DNA of 64,000 nucleotides from contig SCFE01000120.1 in the NCBI GenBank assembly GCA_004352715.1, forward strand, positions 1,124,665 through 1,188,664. The letters are read 5' to 3'. The DNA comes from Hofstenia miamia (lineage: Eukaryota > Xenacoelomorpha > Acoela). The translations under genes and the position numbers were made by a program. Position 1 is the stretch's first letter. Each line of letters begins with the position of its first letter. Below are positions 47,359-59,722 of the stretch, piece by piece. Below the pieces are notes generated by a model. It did no database searches. It was not told the DNA's origin and worked only from the letters and a program-made list of their open reading frames with translations.

Positions 47359-48163
47359 CAGTTAACGAAATTTTAAGAAGGTAGCGTTAACTATTCTAAT
47401 GCTGGTAAAGTTCAGCACTTCCAGCAAATATATTAAAAATCGTTTCTTCTAGATAATCTTCCAGTTGATGTTAGTTTTCTGCACGCCATCTGTACTGGCT
47501 GATCACTTGCTATATCTTCAAAAACTGAACACTTAAGATTGGCTGAGCCAATAATGAATTTTTCTTAATCAAATTGAAATGATTTCAAATATATTTACAT
47601 TATAAATAATGAATATGAATTTGATTTATAATAAATTATAGTTTGTGCAAAAAAATTCTCCATAGAGATAGCAATCAGTTTATATATGTTTGTTTCATAT
47701 TCTATGGAACGTTATCAAATAAAAAACTTGAGCATTGAATTTTGTATGACATGAATAACTTGAAAAAAAGAGCTTAAAACATTTTCATTATTGGCTCATT
47801 GTTGGATTTATCATTTGGACGTTAATGGCACAGCGGCCAAAACCAATAATGGCAAGCAGTGGAAACAATAATGGGCCATCAATTGTCCATGAATCCTTGT
47901 TGATTGAGAAGATCTTTCTTTTTATTCAAATTTTTCAAAGGATAAATTGTAATATAGCCATCTATTGCTTGACCACTGCACTCCTGAATTTAAGGAAACG
48001 ACTGATATAAACAAGGTTTAAAACGGTTTAAAACGACTTCATTTAAGTGGTCAACACTGCTTACTGGTCCCAAGAATGAGTGCTTCTCATTGTGCAGGTG
48101 GAATGAACAACATATTGGTCTATTGAAAGGAAACTTTGGACCGTCAAATTCTTCTTAAGGTAA
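47359..48163. other. Intergenic, nothing firm
   Basis: AT-rich. A short frame at 47825-48010 (+) has no recognised content. Words such as AATGGC and ATAATGG recur around 47760-47880, perhaps an old repeat. Confidence 0.4.
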
Positions 48164-48790
48164 GTTCAGACGAGAATCTTTTGAATTATATCATGTGATA
48201 TACGTGAAAACGATGCTTGTGTGAACACACTTTAATCTAAAAAGCATACATCAAAAAGATGCTCGTCTGAACACACATCGTTGAAATTGATGCAGAAACA
48301 GCTTGCATCTTTTATAACGTAGTTCAAAAGTTGCTCGTCTGAACGCACATTGTTCATTTAAACGATTTGTAATTTACGACTTTGTTATGGTGACTGATTG
48401 TCTCAAGTAGCCGTGAGTCTTAAAATACAAGGATTCTGTAGTTTAACTAGTTTAACTTCAAAATGAACCCTGACGATATTGAATTCTAAATGTTCAAATT
48501 TTTTAACAGAAAGCAGTTATTCCTTTCAATAATGCAATATTGGTTTTTAACAAGTTATGCTACTGAATTCTGAATATATTTTACATGCAATCTCTTATAA
48601 ACCAGAATTACTGCATGCATTGAAATTTAATTACATTGTTCAATTGTATAATTACAAGGAAACTACATGGTCTTGGAAATATTATATAACAATTTCTCTA
48701 GAATTAAACATCAAATCATATTTAATGTTAATGTTTTGAATCAGTAATTGAGACGTTGATTTATAATCTTCCCAATAAACACAATTCCTG

Positions 48791-50906
48791 TGTGGTAAAA
48801 TTGGAATTTTGAAAAATTCTGGAATTCAAACTGCGTAAAATAATTTTTTGGCTAAAAATTAATTCTGAAAAGGAATTAAGGATTGCGTTTCACTAAATTT
48901 TAAATTTTACTGAAAAGAAATGGCTTTGAAGAAAACGGAATTTACCGCATTTGTTAGATGTTTACTGAAACTGCGAGAAGCTTGCATCAGCTTAAGAGGT
49001 TACTATGTGGTAAAAAGATGGTTAACAAGCTTTTTAAGTACTTAACGAGTTAAAATAAAAGACAAAAGAACTGTTAATGAGGTGGTACTCAAAACAATGA
49101 TGGGATAACTGATGTGGCATTAAATGCTAAAATTGGTTAAAAATGTCAAGCTAATTTTGCAACTGAAAATAGCTATCCAACCAGAGGACACTGACGTAGA
49201 ACAGGGTATAAAAACCTTCAAAACTTCATAGAAAACACACACCCCAGCGAATACTCTGAAAAGAACTATCGAGCAAAGACTGCAATTACAAAGTTAGCAA
49301 AAAGACATTTCTTGGTTGATTTAGAAGTTATTCCTACTTTCGTTGTGATCGTCAGGTAAAGGTTTTGAAATTGATATCATAATCATTAACTTTGGAGGTT
49401 TCATATATCAGTAATTATAACGTGTGACTTTAGTTATTTGATTCGTTTATTGTTGAGATTTGTATAAGCATTCTCCTGTTGTAAAGTAAATAAGTATCAT
49501 TTGTTTTATATTTAAATTTTAATTTACTCCTGAGAGAGTAAAATTTCTAAGTAAAAGTGCAACAAAAGTAAGTCGGCATTGTTTTAAAGAAATTAAGTAT
49601 CGACTGTTTTGAAGTAAAAACTATCTTTAACATTCAGAAGTACAAAGGAGTTTTGTGTGGAAAAATACGTGGGGATTGATTTAAAATACAGAGTCATTTA
49701 TTTGAATTAACCTTAAAAAGAACAAGAATTGTCTTAGAACATTAGCGTGTTCTCTCTCTCTGTGCAAATTAGAAATTCGTTAAACATTAAGTTTAGTCGT
49801 AAATACATTAGGGGCGAGAGGCGTCCTAGTAAACTTTGTCCTTTGTAAAATAACTTCAAACAGTGTTAGTCAAGAAAGACCTTTAAGGAAATTCTAAGCA
49901 ACGTAACGCTGTGTTGATATTGCATAAAAATTGTACGTATAAATTACTCTTCTGAGAGGAAAACATTTGGTTTATATTAAATTCGTGTGAGACATTGTGG
50001 GTTATTAAAATACAAGCAAGTAGCCCTGATCAGAGGTGTTCCATGTTGTTAATAAAATTGGTCATTTCACATTAGAGTTTGGAAAGACCCATCTTAAAAT
50101 TTAATTTACTTTAGCCTATTTTGGTTTTGTAATAGCTCAAGAGAGTAACTCAAATTTCAGTATTACCGTGCCCTCTTTTGTTGATAAAAAGGAAAACAGT
50201 GAATTGTCAAATATCGCAAGACATTTATAAAGAAGTGTTGTCTGTTTAACTTTTAAAATAATAGAGAACCACTTCGGGTTTTATTAATTATAATTCACCG
50301 TGCTTTTGATAAAATTTTAGAGGCTCGAGTCGACAACCATTTTGTTAACTTAGACATTAGTGATTTAAGAACTCTTTAGCAGTTAAGTTTTGGCCTTCTT
50401 AGTAGTAATCTACATTATAAAATCGCTACCAGAATTTGGTTTATATTTCGTCTTGTATTAAAGTCTATTACAAAATAAAACATAAGCGAGTTGGATTTAT
50501 TTGAGGTATTTAGTAAATTACTAGTTCAAGACAAATTTTGAAAATACGCTGTTAAAATCGAACTTATAATTACAGTGAACTTGCAGTATAAGGAAATAAG
50601 GCAAAATTATTCTTACAATCCGTTACGATCAGTTGAGTTTAGAATTAGTCTGATTCACTGATTACAGGTTGAGGGACATTGACAAGAAACTTTGTGGTGT
50701 TGATACCTTATCATAGACAGGAGTCTTTTCGTATTTTTAGTATTATTCATCAGACTTTTGATATATTTTCTGAAGTTTGAGTTCAATCCCACTTGTTGGA
50801 AAATTGAACAGTCGTGATTTTCAGATTTAATCTTAGTGATTTAGTTTTCTTTCTCAGCTACACTTTAGGTTATAAAACTCCTGAGTAAAAATCTGGTTTC
50901 ACGACA
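48791..50906 (+). repeat. 5' LTR, about 2.1 kb
   Basis: 2116 bp from TGTGGTAAAA to TTCACGACA. A TATA box (TATAAAAA, 49207-49214) is a plausible promoter, followed by CACACACCCCAG. The segment 49928-50906 is repeated in the 3' LTR with scattered substitutions and small indels. This is long for an LTR. Confidence 0.8.
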
Positions 50907-50924
50907 TTTGGCGACATTGGTGAG
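50907..50924 (+). promoter_or_regulatory. Primer binding site (probable)
   Basis: TTTGGCGACATTGGTGAG starts at the 5' LTR boundary, and TGGCGACA resembles tRNA 3'-end complements used by Ty3/gypsy elements. I cannot name the tRNA. Confidence 0.5.
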
Positions 50925-51171
50925 ATAAATATTTTTTAAATAACAAGAAAATTAAATTAAAACTTGTTTGCTTGTTAAGTAAATTAAGGACTCATAAATA
51001 GTAAAGAAACTCAGTGGAGTTTTTAGAAAGATTTAAGAAATTAAAAACGTGATGAAAATTTAAAGTAGTGAGACTGGTAATCTAGTTGACGGTTATAGTA
51101 AATAGTTTAAACTTATAGTTAGTGAAGAAAATAATTTTAACTTACATTTTTAGGATTTTAGTTCAGAAATC

Positions 51172-51263
51172 ATGGCGCAGAGACTGTTGATGCCACCGGA
51201 AAAATTTTATTATAACGAAACAGAGAGTTTCACAGATTGGATTTCAACATTTTCAACATTATG
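51172..51263 (+). CDS. gag start of LTR retrotransposon (truncated)
   Basis: ATG at 51172 opens MAQRLLMPPEKFYYNETESF, followed by TDWISTFSTL, the usual start of a Ty3/gypsy-type Gag (a short Pro segment, then F..ES..DW...F). The frame is open until the N at 51264, where the assembly jumps to LTR sequence, so only 30 codons are visible. Confidence 0.7.
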
Positions 51264-51264
51264 N

Positions 51265-53104
51265 AAAATTGTACGTATAAATTACTCTTCTGAGAGGAAA
51301 ACATTTGGTTTATATTAAATTCGTGTGAGACATTGTGGGTTATTAAAATACAAGCAAGTAGCCCTGATCAGAGGTGTTCCGCATTAGAGTTTGGAAAGAC
51401 CCGTCTTAAAATTTAATTTAAGTTAGCCTATTTTGGTTTTGTAATAGCTCAAGAGAGTAACTCAAATTTCAGTATTACTGTGCCCTCTTTTGTTGATAAA
51501 AAGGAAAACAGTGAATTGTCAAATATCACAAGACATTTATAAAGAAGTGTTGTCTGTTTAACTTTTAAAATAATAGAGAACCACTTCAGGTTTTATTAGT
51601 TATAATTCACCGTGCTTTTGATAAAATTTTAGAGGCTCGAGTTGACAATCATTTTGTTAACTTAGACATTAGTGATTTAAGAACTCTTTAGCAGTTAAGT
51701 TTTGGCCTTCTTAGTAGTAATCTACATTATAAAATTGCTACCAGAATTTGGTTCATATTTCGTCTTGTATTAAAGACTATTACAAAATAAAGCATAAGCT
51801 AGTTCGATTTATTTGAGGTATTTAATAAATTACTATTTCAAGACTAAGTTTGAAAATACGCTTTCTAAAATCAAACTTATATTTACATATATTATTGAAC
51901 TTGCAGTATAAGAAAATAAGGCAAAATTATTCTTACAATCCGGTACGATCAGTTGGTTTTAGAAATCGTCTGATTCACTGATTAAAGTTTGAGTTACAGT
52001 GACTTGAATCATTGTGGTGTTGAAACCTTATCATAGACAGGAATCTTTTCGTATTTTTAGTATTAATCATCGGACTTTTGATATACTTTTGAGAGTTCGA
52101 GTTCAAACCCACTTGTTGGAAAATTGAACAGTCGTGATTTTCGGATTTAATATTAGTGATTTAGTTTCCTTTCTCGGCTACACTTTAGGTTATAAAACTC
52201 CCGTTGACTTTTTCTAACGTAAATTTGGAATCTGTTGAAAAAGTCAACACCAAACTTTTCTATGATAGATACAGCCAGGGTTAGCCCAGTGGGCCTTCAG
52301 GGTTGTCTTAGTAACACACTGGCAAAATATCTTGGCCATAGCTATAATATAACCTGAGATATAGGGTTGGACCCCATCAAAATGTGTTGACTTTTTCTAA
52401 CATGAAGTTGACTTTTTCAACCTTAAAAAAATTTTATTTTGTTTAATCCTAATTACAAGACTGGGTGAGGCCCAACCACTTATCTATGCTCACTGACCCT
52501 AATTAATACCATTTCATCAAATAAACCTTAAAAAATCAAAAAAAAATTTTTTTTGAAAAAAAAATATTTTTTACCCAAGTTTACCATCTTTGAAGAGTTG
52601 ATACTCAACAATTTTAACAGTGATACCCATTTTTTATTGCAGATTCATGTAGATGAAGACTAGAACTTTCGAATGGTATATGTTTCAAGTCGATAGGACC
52701 AATATTGGTCCCTCAGCGGAGTCCAAAAAATTTCAAAAAATTTACTATGAGAAAATCAAAAAAATTTTTTTATTTCACCAAAATGGTTTTTAAGCCATTT
52801 CCAGTTGTTTAAAAGCAAAAAAATCAATAAAAAAATTTTGTCCCCAAAAAAATTTTTTCGACCCGAGTTGACCATGTTTAGGCCATCATATCTCGAAAAT
52901 TTCTAAAGTAGTCCCCCACTTTTTATTGCAGATTCTTGTAGATCAAGAGTAGAACTTTCGAATGGTATATAGCACTTGCATGTAGGACCAATATCGGGCC
53001 CATAACTTTTATTTTAGAAAAAGTCAACATCACGTTTGAAAAAGTCAACGCGGACCAGTTGGAAAAAGTCAACAGGGACAGAGCCCTAATCCGGTTTCAC
53101 GACA
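51265..53104 (+). repeat. 3' LTR, incomplete, with nested insertion
   Basis: 51265-52201 corresponds to 49928-50881 of the 5' LTR, with one deletion of about 29 bp and scattered substitutions. Then an 887-bp insert interrupts it (52202-53088), and the last bases (CCGGTTTCACGACA) resume to 53104. The first part of this LTR is missing at the N. Confidence 0.8.
52202..53088. mobile_element. Nested element with GTTGACTTTTTC inverted repeats
   Basis: Inserted in the 3' LTR. It begins CGTTGACTTTTTCTAAC and ends with GTTGGAAAAAGTCAAC plus GGGACAGAGCCC. Further GTTGACTTTTTC/GAAAAAGTCAAC copies occur at 52236, 52386, 52408, 53020 and 53038. Inside, a block of about 110 bp is repeated (about 52612-52715 and 52890-53005; shared words TTTTTATTGCAGATTC and AGAACTTTCGAATGGTATAT). 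No coding frame. The superfamily is unclear. Confidence 0.75.
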
Positions 53105-53241
53105 CCTGTTAAACTTGATTAATGAATAAACAAGTGGCCATGAATCAAAATAATGCTCGTTTGAACGCAATTTCATCAAATTGATGTACATCAAAAAGAT
53201 GCTCATCTGAACGTACTTTCATCAAAAGATGCTCGTCTGAA

Positions 53242-55153
53242 AGCATCTTTAGTGATTATAGGGCTCGTCAGACAAACTCATTGTTAGCACCTATTTTTAG
53301 TAAGCTTATGATTGGTTGATGTTTACAAGGACAGGCGCAATCTTCTTAAGATAAGGTCTAATGTCTTAGCTTCATGTTGCTGGGGATCCCCAATAAAGAT
53401 CACCACTCCATGACTCAGTGGTCACAAAGGGTGCTACCAATGATTAAACCGTCTGGATTCTCTAAGGAATAAAACTCCCTCTCGATATTGCATTCCCGGA
53501 TTTCATAAATATATTTATGGATAATCCAAGCCAAAACCAAGCAATTCTGCATGAACCATTCAATCTACAAACATTCTTAATGAAAATATAAAGAATCTTT
53601 TTCAATAAGAACATATTTATTTTAAAAGGTTGTGAGTTTGCAATAACTAGAAAGGAAAAAAGATGCTCATATCAAAAGCCTAACGTAAATATCAAAATTG
53701 AAATAATTTCTGCTAAGAAAATTAGAAATATTTGACTTGTTTTTAGATTCTTTTACTTGTAGGAATATAGACTGCAATGCTTTCTTCTATGGTTGAATAG
53801 TCTGTGTTATTAAAAGAATTCTATTTTTGAAAGAGCTTAAGCAAACATGATATGTTTAATTGCAATTTTATGTGTTCATGTCAATCTAATATATTGAACT
53901 ATTTTCTCATACTAAGCCAAAGTATCTTTTATAGACATTAATATTAATCTTTAAGTGTTAACGTTGAGTTACTTAATATGATGCACACGTAATGTTTTCA
54001 GTGTAAACAAAGAGTTTATTAGCATAAGAGTAAAATTTCTAAATATATAATACAACAATGCACCTCTATTTACTTCCAAAAAATTAAAATAAATTAGTTC
54101 GTAATTAATATGAATTTATTTTTTTTGCAAATACATTAAAAATTTATTGGTGCAAGGTTCATGGTATATACAATATTTCTTCAATGTAATTTATCATTGA
54201 AATTTTCATAAATTAAAACAAGCTTCTCAATATATTTTAGTTTTTATCACAACTATGAGAAGCCAACATAATATAGAGAAACTAAAGCTTTTGAGCCACC
54301 AAAAAAATATATCTTTCCTAATAACTAAGAAATATCAAGTTATGCAACGACTGGGTTGAAATCCAATTGATTGCTTATAAAGAAACAATGACAAGAATGA
54401 TGATTTAACATAACACCACAGCAATTATATAAAAAATAAATAAACGAATCTAATTACCTAGTGAAAAACAAAAACTAGATTCAGATGAATTTGATGTACT
54501 TAATAATTATTTCCCAATTTTTGAGACAAATGAATATAAGCACAGCGCAAATTGCCCCAAGCTCTATTATATATTTCTCTTGATGAAAGGCAACCAGCAT
54601 TTGAAATAGTTTACCATGCAGAAAAATTTCGAAGTGATACAAAACTGTAGTCCCATAATGCAACCGTTAAAAATATTTTTTATATCGGTAATTACATTAG
54701 CACTTAGAAACAATTATCGGACGATATTACGCGACAGAAATATTTTGCAGAAGAAATTATTATTAATAAAATAATTATTATTACAAAATTTATTTTTTGA
54801 ACTTATTTTTAAAAATCCTCTATAAATAAAATCGAAATGCAAATAAAATCTTAATCAATTATTAAGATTTTAAGAAACTGCCTTCTGCTTTATTTATTAA
54901 TCTTGGTTGTTGTATTTTTCATTGTCTTTAAGTTGAGACCATAATTCATTCCATAGTTCAATGCTAAAGGTTGTTTTGTCATCATTTTTTCCTAAATTTA
55001 AGCTATCTATTAGAATATGTTCTTAAGTGCATTTTAGTTTGTATTTTCTCTCCTGCCTTCAATTTAAAAAATGTTTCTAAAGATTTTAGTTTTTGTAAGT
55101 ATTGACATTCAAAATGAACAATTTATCATCATTCTTTTATTGAGTGTTGTTAA

Positions 55154-55160
<7 letters not shown>
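53242..55160. other. Intergenic, nothing recognised
   Basis: AT-rich with no convincing frames or repeat termini. Confidence 0.45.

Positions 55161-55190
<30 letters not shown>
55161..55190. repeat. (TA)n microsatellite ending at an assembly N
   Basis: A TA run ends at the single N at 55191 and continues as a GA run. The joint is probably an assembly break in low-complexity sequence. Confidence 0.9.
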
Positions 55191-55191
55191 N

Positions 55192-55560
55192 GAGAGAGAG
55201 AGATAGTTTCTTGATCTCTTGTATCATTTTCTGCATTATATTCATAGCTTCGTTTTGAAATGTTAACTTATTATCAAAGAGGGCTCCTAAGTATATAATT
55301 TTAGTCTCTTCTTGTATGATATTATCATTTATTCTTAACATTAATTTTTAATTCTTTTTAGATTTTTCACAGTATAATATTGCATTTTGTAGCGCTCTTA
55401 GGGAATCAAAATACTTGATTGAAATGAGCAGGGTGTCAACAGCATATTGGGCAAGTTTTGTGTTTTCACTAAATCGATGTTATTAAGATAAACTTTGAAT
55501 ATCAATGGTCATAGAACTGTGCCTTGCGGTATTACTTTATTAAGTATATGTTTATTACAG
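55192..55560 (-). pseudogene. LINE reverse transcriptase relic
   Basis: On the minus strand, in order: VIPQGTVL, a stop and PLIFKVYLNNIDLV (about 55540-55470), the (V)PQG..L.P..F..Y.ND block; then QYAVDTLLI (about 55455-55430), the YADDT active-site block with Asp to Val; then SLRALQNAILYCEKSKKN; then INDNIIQEETKIIYLGALFD (about 55330-55275), the YLG.LFD block. Stops and a frameshift make it non-functional. It resembles CR1/jockey-type RTs and differs from the family at 10080 and 63340. Confidence 0.8.
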
Positions 55561-58053
55561 ATTTCAAATTTTTATCAATATTGAATGATTAAGACGCGAT
55601 TAAGTAATGATAGCTTTTTTGTTGTTTGTTTTTCCTACATAGTTATATTCACTGATCATGGGAGTCCTTAGAACAAATGGAATTAACATTCTCGAAGAAT
55701 GTTTCTTAAATTACTTACAGATACTTACTATTAAAAAAGTTACATCAATCTCTATTTAATGCAAACTTTTTAGGTTCTGGAAGTAGTTATGCCAGCAATA
55801 TCCTTTAATATTTAGCTTTAGTATATAATTATTTAATATCAATTTCCTTCCTTTTTTCTATTACTTTTGGAGCATTTCAATTTGATTGGCAAAAAAAGAA
55901 TGATTTCAATAATTTTCGATGCTAGTAATTGATGAAGAGCAAAATTTTTACTAAAAATTACAATTTTGTAGTAAACTTTAAATGCTTATGAATATTTCAT
56001 GTGTTATCTATGAATTCACTCCGCAAGTCCTCCTTCGAAATCATAAAAAAAGTTTTTATTAAGTTGATTAAATTAATTAATAATAAATTTTCAAATTGTG
56101 ATATAAAACCATCTCTGTGCATTACTCTATAATGGAAGAATATGCATGGAATAGAGTTTTAATTCTAAATCACATTGTAAGTCTTTTAAATTTTTGATGG
56201 ATTTTTTAAGAAATTTTGAGGTTTATTCTTCCGATTGCATTTACTTACATTAACACCCGTGGTAGCTTGAATTGGCCATGACTTCTGAATTTCTGCACTA
56301 TGGGATTCAAAGAGGGTCATACGCTAAACCAAATAATTGGTATCAATTGTTTTTTTATACTGAAGATCTGTATTTTAGGAAGTTTACTTCAATATGTCCA
56401 AATTTAAATCCAATTACCTTAAATTGATTATTAGTAATGTTGATTGGTAACCAAGTTTTAATTATTGTAGTTTATTTGTAACCAAGATTGATAATTTGTA
56501 ACTTGGATTATATTTTTAACGTTGATTTCATAAATATACTGTTATTTTGACATGTTCAAGACCGTCTCTGGGAGAATTTGAATTAGCTTAAAATATCCTA
56601 ATTTCTAGTACTTCAGATTATAGAATAGTATTTTTATCATAAATGTTTACTTTTACATTATCATTCAGTTGCGAATGAATATTTTGAATAACTTCAATGT
56701 ATTATCCGAAACCAAAATTCGAAATGATTGTGAACCAATTGCGATTAATACTTTTTTTGTGTTGTAGTAATTTAGAATTTGTGTTTTCGTTTACTGTTAT
56801 TGTTTCCTATTAGACTAAATCTTGGCATTGAATTTACAGTACGAAATTTGGAAGACGGATCCCATATGCATATCAATATGAATGTCATAGCTTCGAATGG
56901 GGCGTCTATTTATATATTAAAGCAAACTATATGAACAATCGAAATACCAACAAGATAAAAAAATTTTTAATTGACGAACACCTAATACAATAAAATTTCA
57001 ATAAATGACATTACATCCAAATCTCTACTGCGAGTTCATTATTAGTCTTGGTGTGCGGTGGGAATCATGATTATTCAACTGATCTGCATTTAAAATGATT
57101 ATTCAGAATGATAAACATCTTGAATGTAGTTGCATCTGCAATTTTCAAAAAATAACACTGTATTTTTCTTGCATCGTACATTAATATTTTTTCAGTATTC
57201 AAAAATTGTTCGGTTAATGCCATTTAAGATTTGATAATCGCTCTTTAATAAATTCATATACATTTCTAAAGAATGATAGCATATATTTTACACATTATTT
57301 ATCTAATTATTAAAGGAAATATTGTTTATCAATATTCAAACGTTGTCTCCATGCCTTATATTTATCAAGTTGTTGCTTACTATGTTATTGTACTACAAGT
57401 TTTCTAGACAAACTAACAGATCACGCATAATAGTAGTGATTGCGTTTGAAACTTTGAACAGAGTAAAGTTTAAAGTACAGCTTCTGACAGTAAGAATTTT
57501 ACAATTTCACGATCTACTAAAAGTGCATGTGAACAAACAAAATTATAATACTACATTTATTTACTACAACAATTATTGCAGAAAGTTCATTAGAATTTGA
57601 ATGTTTAAAAATTTGATTGCACGTATTAAATGGCATCTGCTATTTAAATGCAAACATAATTAAAAAATATGCCGTTGAAATTAAATACTGCACGGGATTA
57701 TTCTAAAATATATCTTAGTATTAACAATATTTTTTGTTTTCAAATCTCAAATCGCGATATTTGTAGTTTCTTTTTTAAACATTCAAGGAAAGCGCTTTAT
57801 CCGTTCTCTTAGAAGAACCGAGTTTAAGGCACTTAAGATTTTTTAATGCTTTAGTTAGTATGAATATATTTCATATATATCTAAGTGATGTATTAACATG
57901 ATTTCAAAATAAAAACCTTTACATATTATGTGTATGCAAATGCAGTCATGGTATATAATGAGACATGTATTCAACACCAGAATTTGATTATTATAAGTTT
58001 TATAAAATTATTTATGTATTATTATATAATATATCGAACTATTTACATAAAGA
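55561..58053. other. Intergenic, nothing recognised
   Basis: AT-rich; the open frame at 57322-57600 (+) is of chance composition. Confidence 0.45.
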
Positions 58054-58182
58054 TATATATATATCTATATATATATATATATATACTGTATATATATGTA
58101 TATATGCATTTATATTATATATATATATTGTTTTATATATATGTATATATATAATATATGTATATATATATATATATATATA
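58054..58182. repeat. TA-rich microsatellite tract
   Basis: Imperfect TA/TATG tract of about 130 bp, ending at the N at 58183. The long Tyr/Ile open frames here on both strands are by-products of the tract. Confidence 0.9.
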
Positions 58183-58183
58183 N

Positions 58184-58506
58184 TATGGTAATGCATTATT
58201 GTGTGTGTCCACCACCACCAAAGGTTGTTTGAACGTCATGTTCGCAATTCTCATTTGTGCAACATTTATCATTCCCTTCGTGTCGATATAATCCCCTGAC
58301 GTGTTAATTAATCTTTTGTTACAATTCTTCATGTCTTCTCATTGAAATCACAATTTCGTAGCACATTCATCAGTGATTATAGATGTTGCTGCTCCAGTAT
58401 CGATTGTGGCTTTTGTCATCACTCCATTAATGGCTATTGTTATTGTATTCATCATGTCGAGGTTCGTTAGGATCATTATCACTGCACGGTTGTTAGTTTT
58501 CTGACT
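58184..58506 (-). pseudogene. Retroelement aspartic protease fragment
   Basis: The minus strand reads NGVMTKATIDTGAATSIITD. This contains the DTGA motif of retroviral-type aspartic proteases with the usual hydrophobic residues before it and S/T after. Two stops follow, then a further open stretch (SGDYIDTKGMINVAQM, and LVVVDT near the end) that fits the rest of a protease fold. The island is bounded by single Ns at 58183 and 58507, so its placement here is uncertain. It could belong to an LTR retrotransposon such as the one at 48791. Confidence 0.65.
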
Positions 58507-59033
58507 NTATTGAGCCACTAATTTTAAAAATATATTTCTGCAATAAAGAATAAAATAGCTTTGATTTTATCTCTAGGCTCAATTTTGGCATTTTGAATTC
58601 AAATTTTCATGTGATTTTCTAATGAAAAATATAGTTTTCATCCTATGCCTCTGTGAAAGGGCGCCGTAAGAACTATCTCCTTAAATATACATGCTATGTA
58701 ATTTAAAGTTAAAAATTGGAACTCACAGTAAAAAATTAGTTTATTCTAAACTTTGTGTACGAATTTATTCATAAAATTTGGAAATATTAAGAGTGGAATT
58801 TTGTAAAAATCCTAACACATCACTGATTTTGATGTAAATTCACTCAAAATAATGGGATTTTAGCAACAGTTGAGTGTACAATTCGTCCAGACACGGGAAA
58901 ACATTAATGCAAAAATTTCAGAATAAACTAACTGTTTTACACTGAATTCGATTTTTTCACTATAATTTTCATAGCATGATTATTTATAGAGATATTTTTA
59001 GGGTGCCTCTTCACAGAGGCATGGAATGAAACT

Positions 59034-59069
<36 letters not shown>

Positions 59070-59071
59070 GT
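59034..59071. repeat. TA-rich microsatellite
   Basis: TA run with one TG interruption, about 340 bp upstream of the TATA box at 59407. Confidence 0.9.
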
Positions 59072-59406
59072 TAAATTATCACACAAATAATAAGAGCAGC
59101 ACTCATACATCAATTATTGCATTGTTGATTCAATTCCTAGAAATGAATCTGTTTATCCAATCTGAATTGAGAAATTTCGCATTTTGTACCTTGAGCACTT
59201 AGAAAAAAGAGCAAAGTTCTTTGTTGTGAACTATTTAATTATGACACTCCTCGAAGTTATACCGCGTAAGTTTAGACAGATTTGAAACCTTTATAGCTGA
59301 ATTTTCCAAATGAAATTATTTATAGAGTGAACGAAGAACAGATTTTGTGTCACTCGTCAACCAAATGTTATCACGCATTCAACGCGTGCAATTGTCAACA
59401 CGTTTC

Positions 59407-59416
59407 TATATAAATA
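59407..59416 (+). promoter_or_regulatory. TATA box
   Basis: TATATAAATA, 71 bp before the ATG at 59487. Spacing allows a 5' UTR of about 40-50 bases. Confidence 0.55.
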
Positions 59417-59486
59417 TTGAAACGTTAGTTCATATTTCTACTTGAATCTATAGAGATCACATCTTTCGAAATCAGCTTGTAATAAA

Positions 59487-59597
59487 ATGACTTGGTGGGA
59501 TAGCCTTACAACTCCAGCTTCATCAACCACAGCTTCAGTAGTATTACCAAAATCTCTATTTCAAAAGGACACAACTACTTCTTGGTTCAATACCCAG
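59487..59597 (+). CDS. First coding exon, unrecognised protein
   Basis: ATG at 59487 in the context TAAAATG opens 37 codons (MTWWDSLTTPASSTTASVVL, then LFQKDTTTSWFNTQ) ending at a clear donor CCCAG|GTAAGC in phase 0. Thr/Ser-rich, no signal peptide. A TATA box lies upstream. The following exon was not identified; a GAGCC MITE sits 125 bp into the intron. It is probably a real short first exon of a gene extending right. Confidence 0.5.
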
Positions 59598-59722
59598 GTA
59601 AGCTATTCATTGTAATGCTTAAGAAATTCGATTTTTTCAAAGTACTTATGTGAAGCTACTGTTCTTACAAGGTTGCTTTCCATTAGCAATGGAAACTGTG
59701 GATATAGTAAAATTACCAAAAT

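Larger units (their letters stand above)
48791..53104 (+). mobile_element. LTR retrotransposon, internal part mostly missing
   Basis: Long LTRs flank a short internal piece. The outer bases are CCTG at 48787-48790 and 53105-53108, a 4-bp target duplication. The LTR begins TGTGG and ends ACGACA, following the TG..CA rule. After the 5' LTR, TTTGGCGACATTGGTGAG (50907-50924) is a likely primer binding site. A gag-like start codon follows at 51172. The N at 51264 then jumps into the middle of the 3' LTR, so the rest of gag, pol and the start of the 3' LTR are absent from the assembly. Ty3/gypsy-like is likely. Confidence 0.85.
48165..53241. mobile_element. TIR element split by the LTR retrotransposon
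   Basis: The left end TTCAGACGAGAATCTTTTGA (48165) and the inverse of the right end TTCAGACGAGCATCTTTTGA (ending 53241) are terminal repeats with one mismatch in 20. Both flanks of the LTR element carry repeated ATCAAAAAGATGCTCGTCTG-like words (48248-48275, 53183-53200). Without the LTR insert the element would be about 755 bp. Class unknown. Confidence 0.65.

Noticed and set aside
58054-58332. Long Tyr/Ile open frames on both strands
   Set aside because: They are produced by the TA/TATG tract and have no sequence outside it that looks like one gene.
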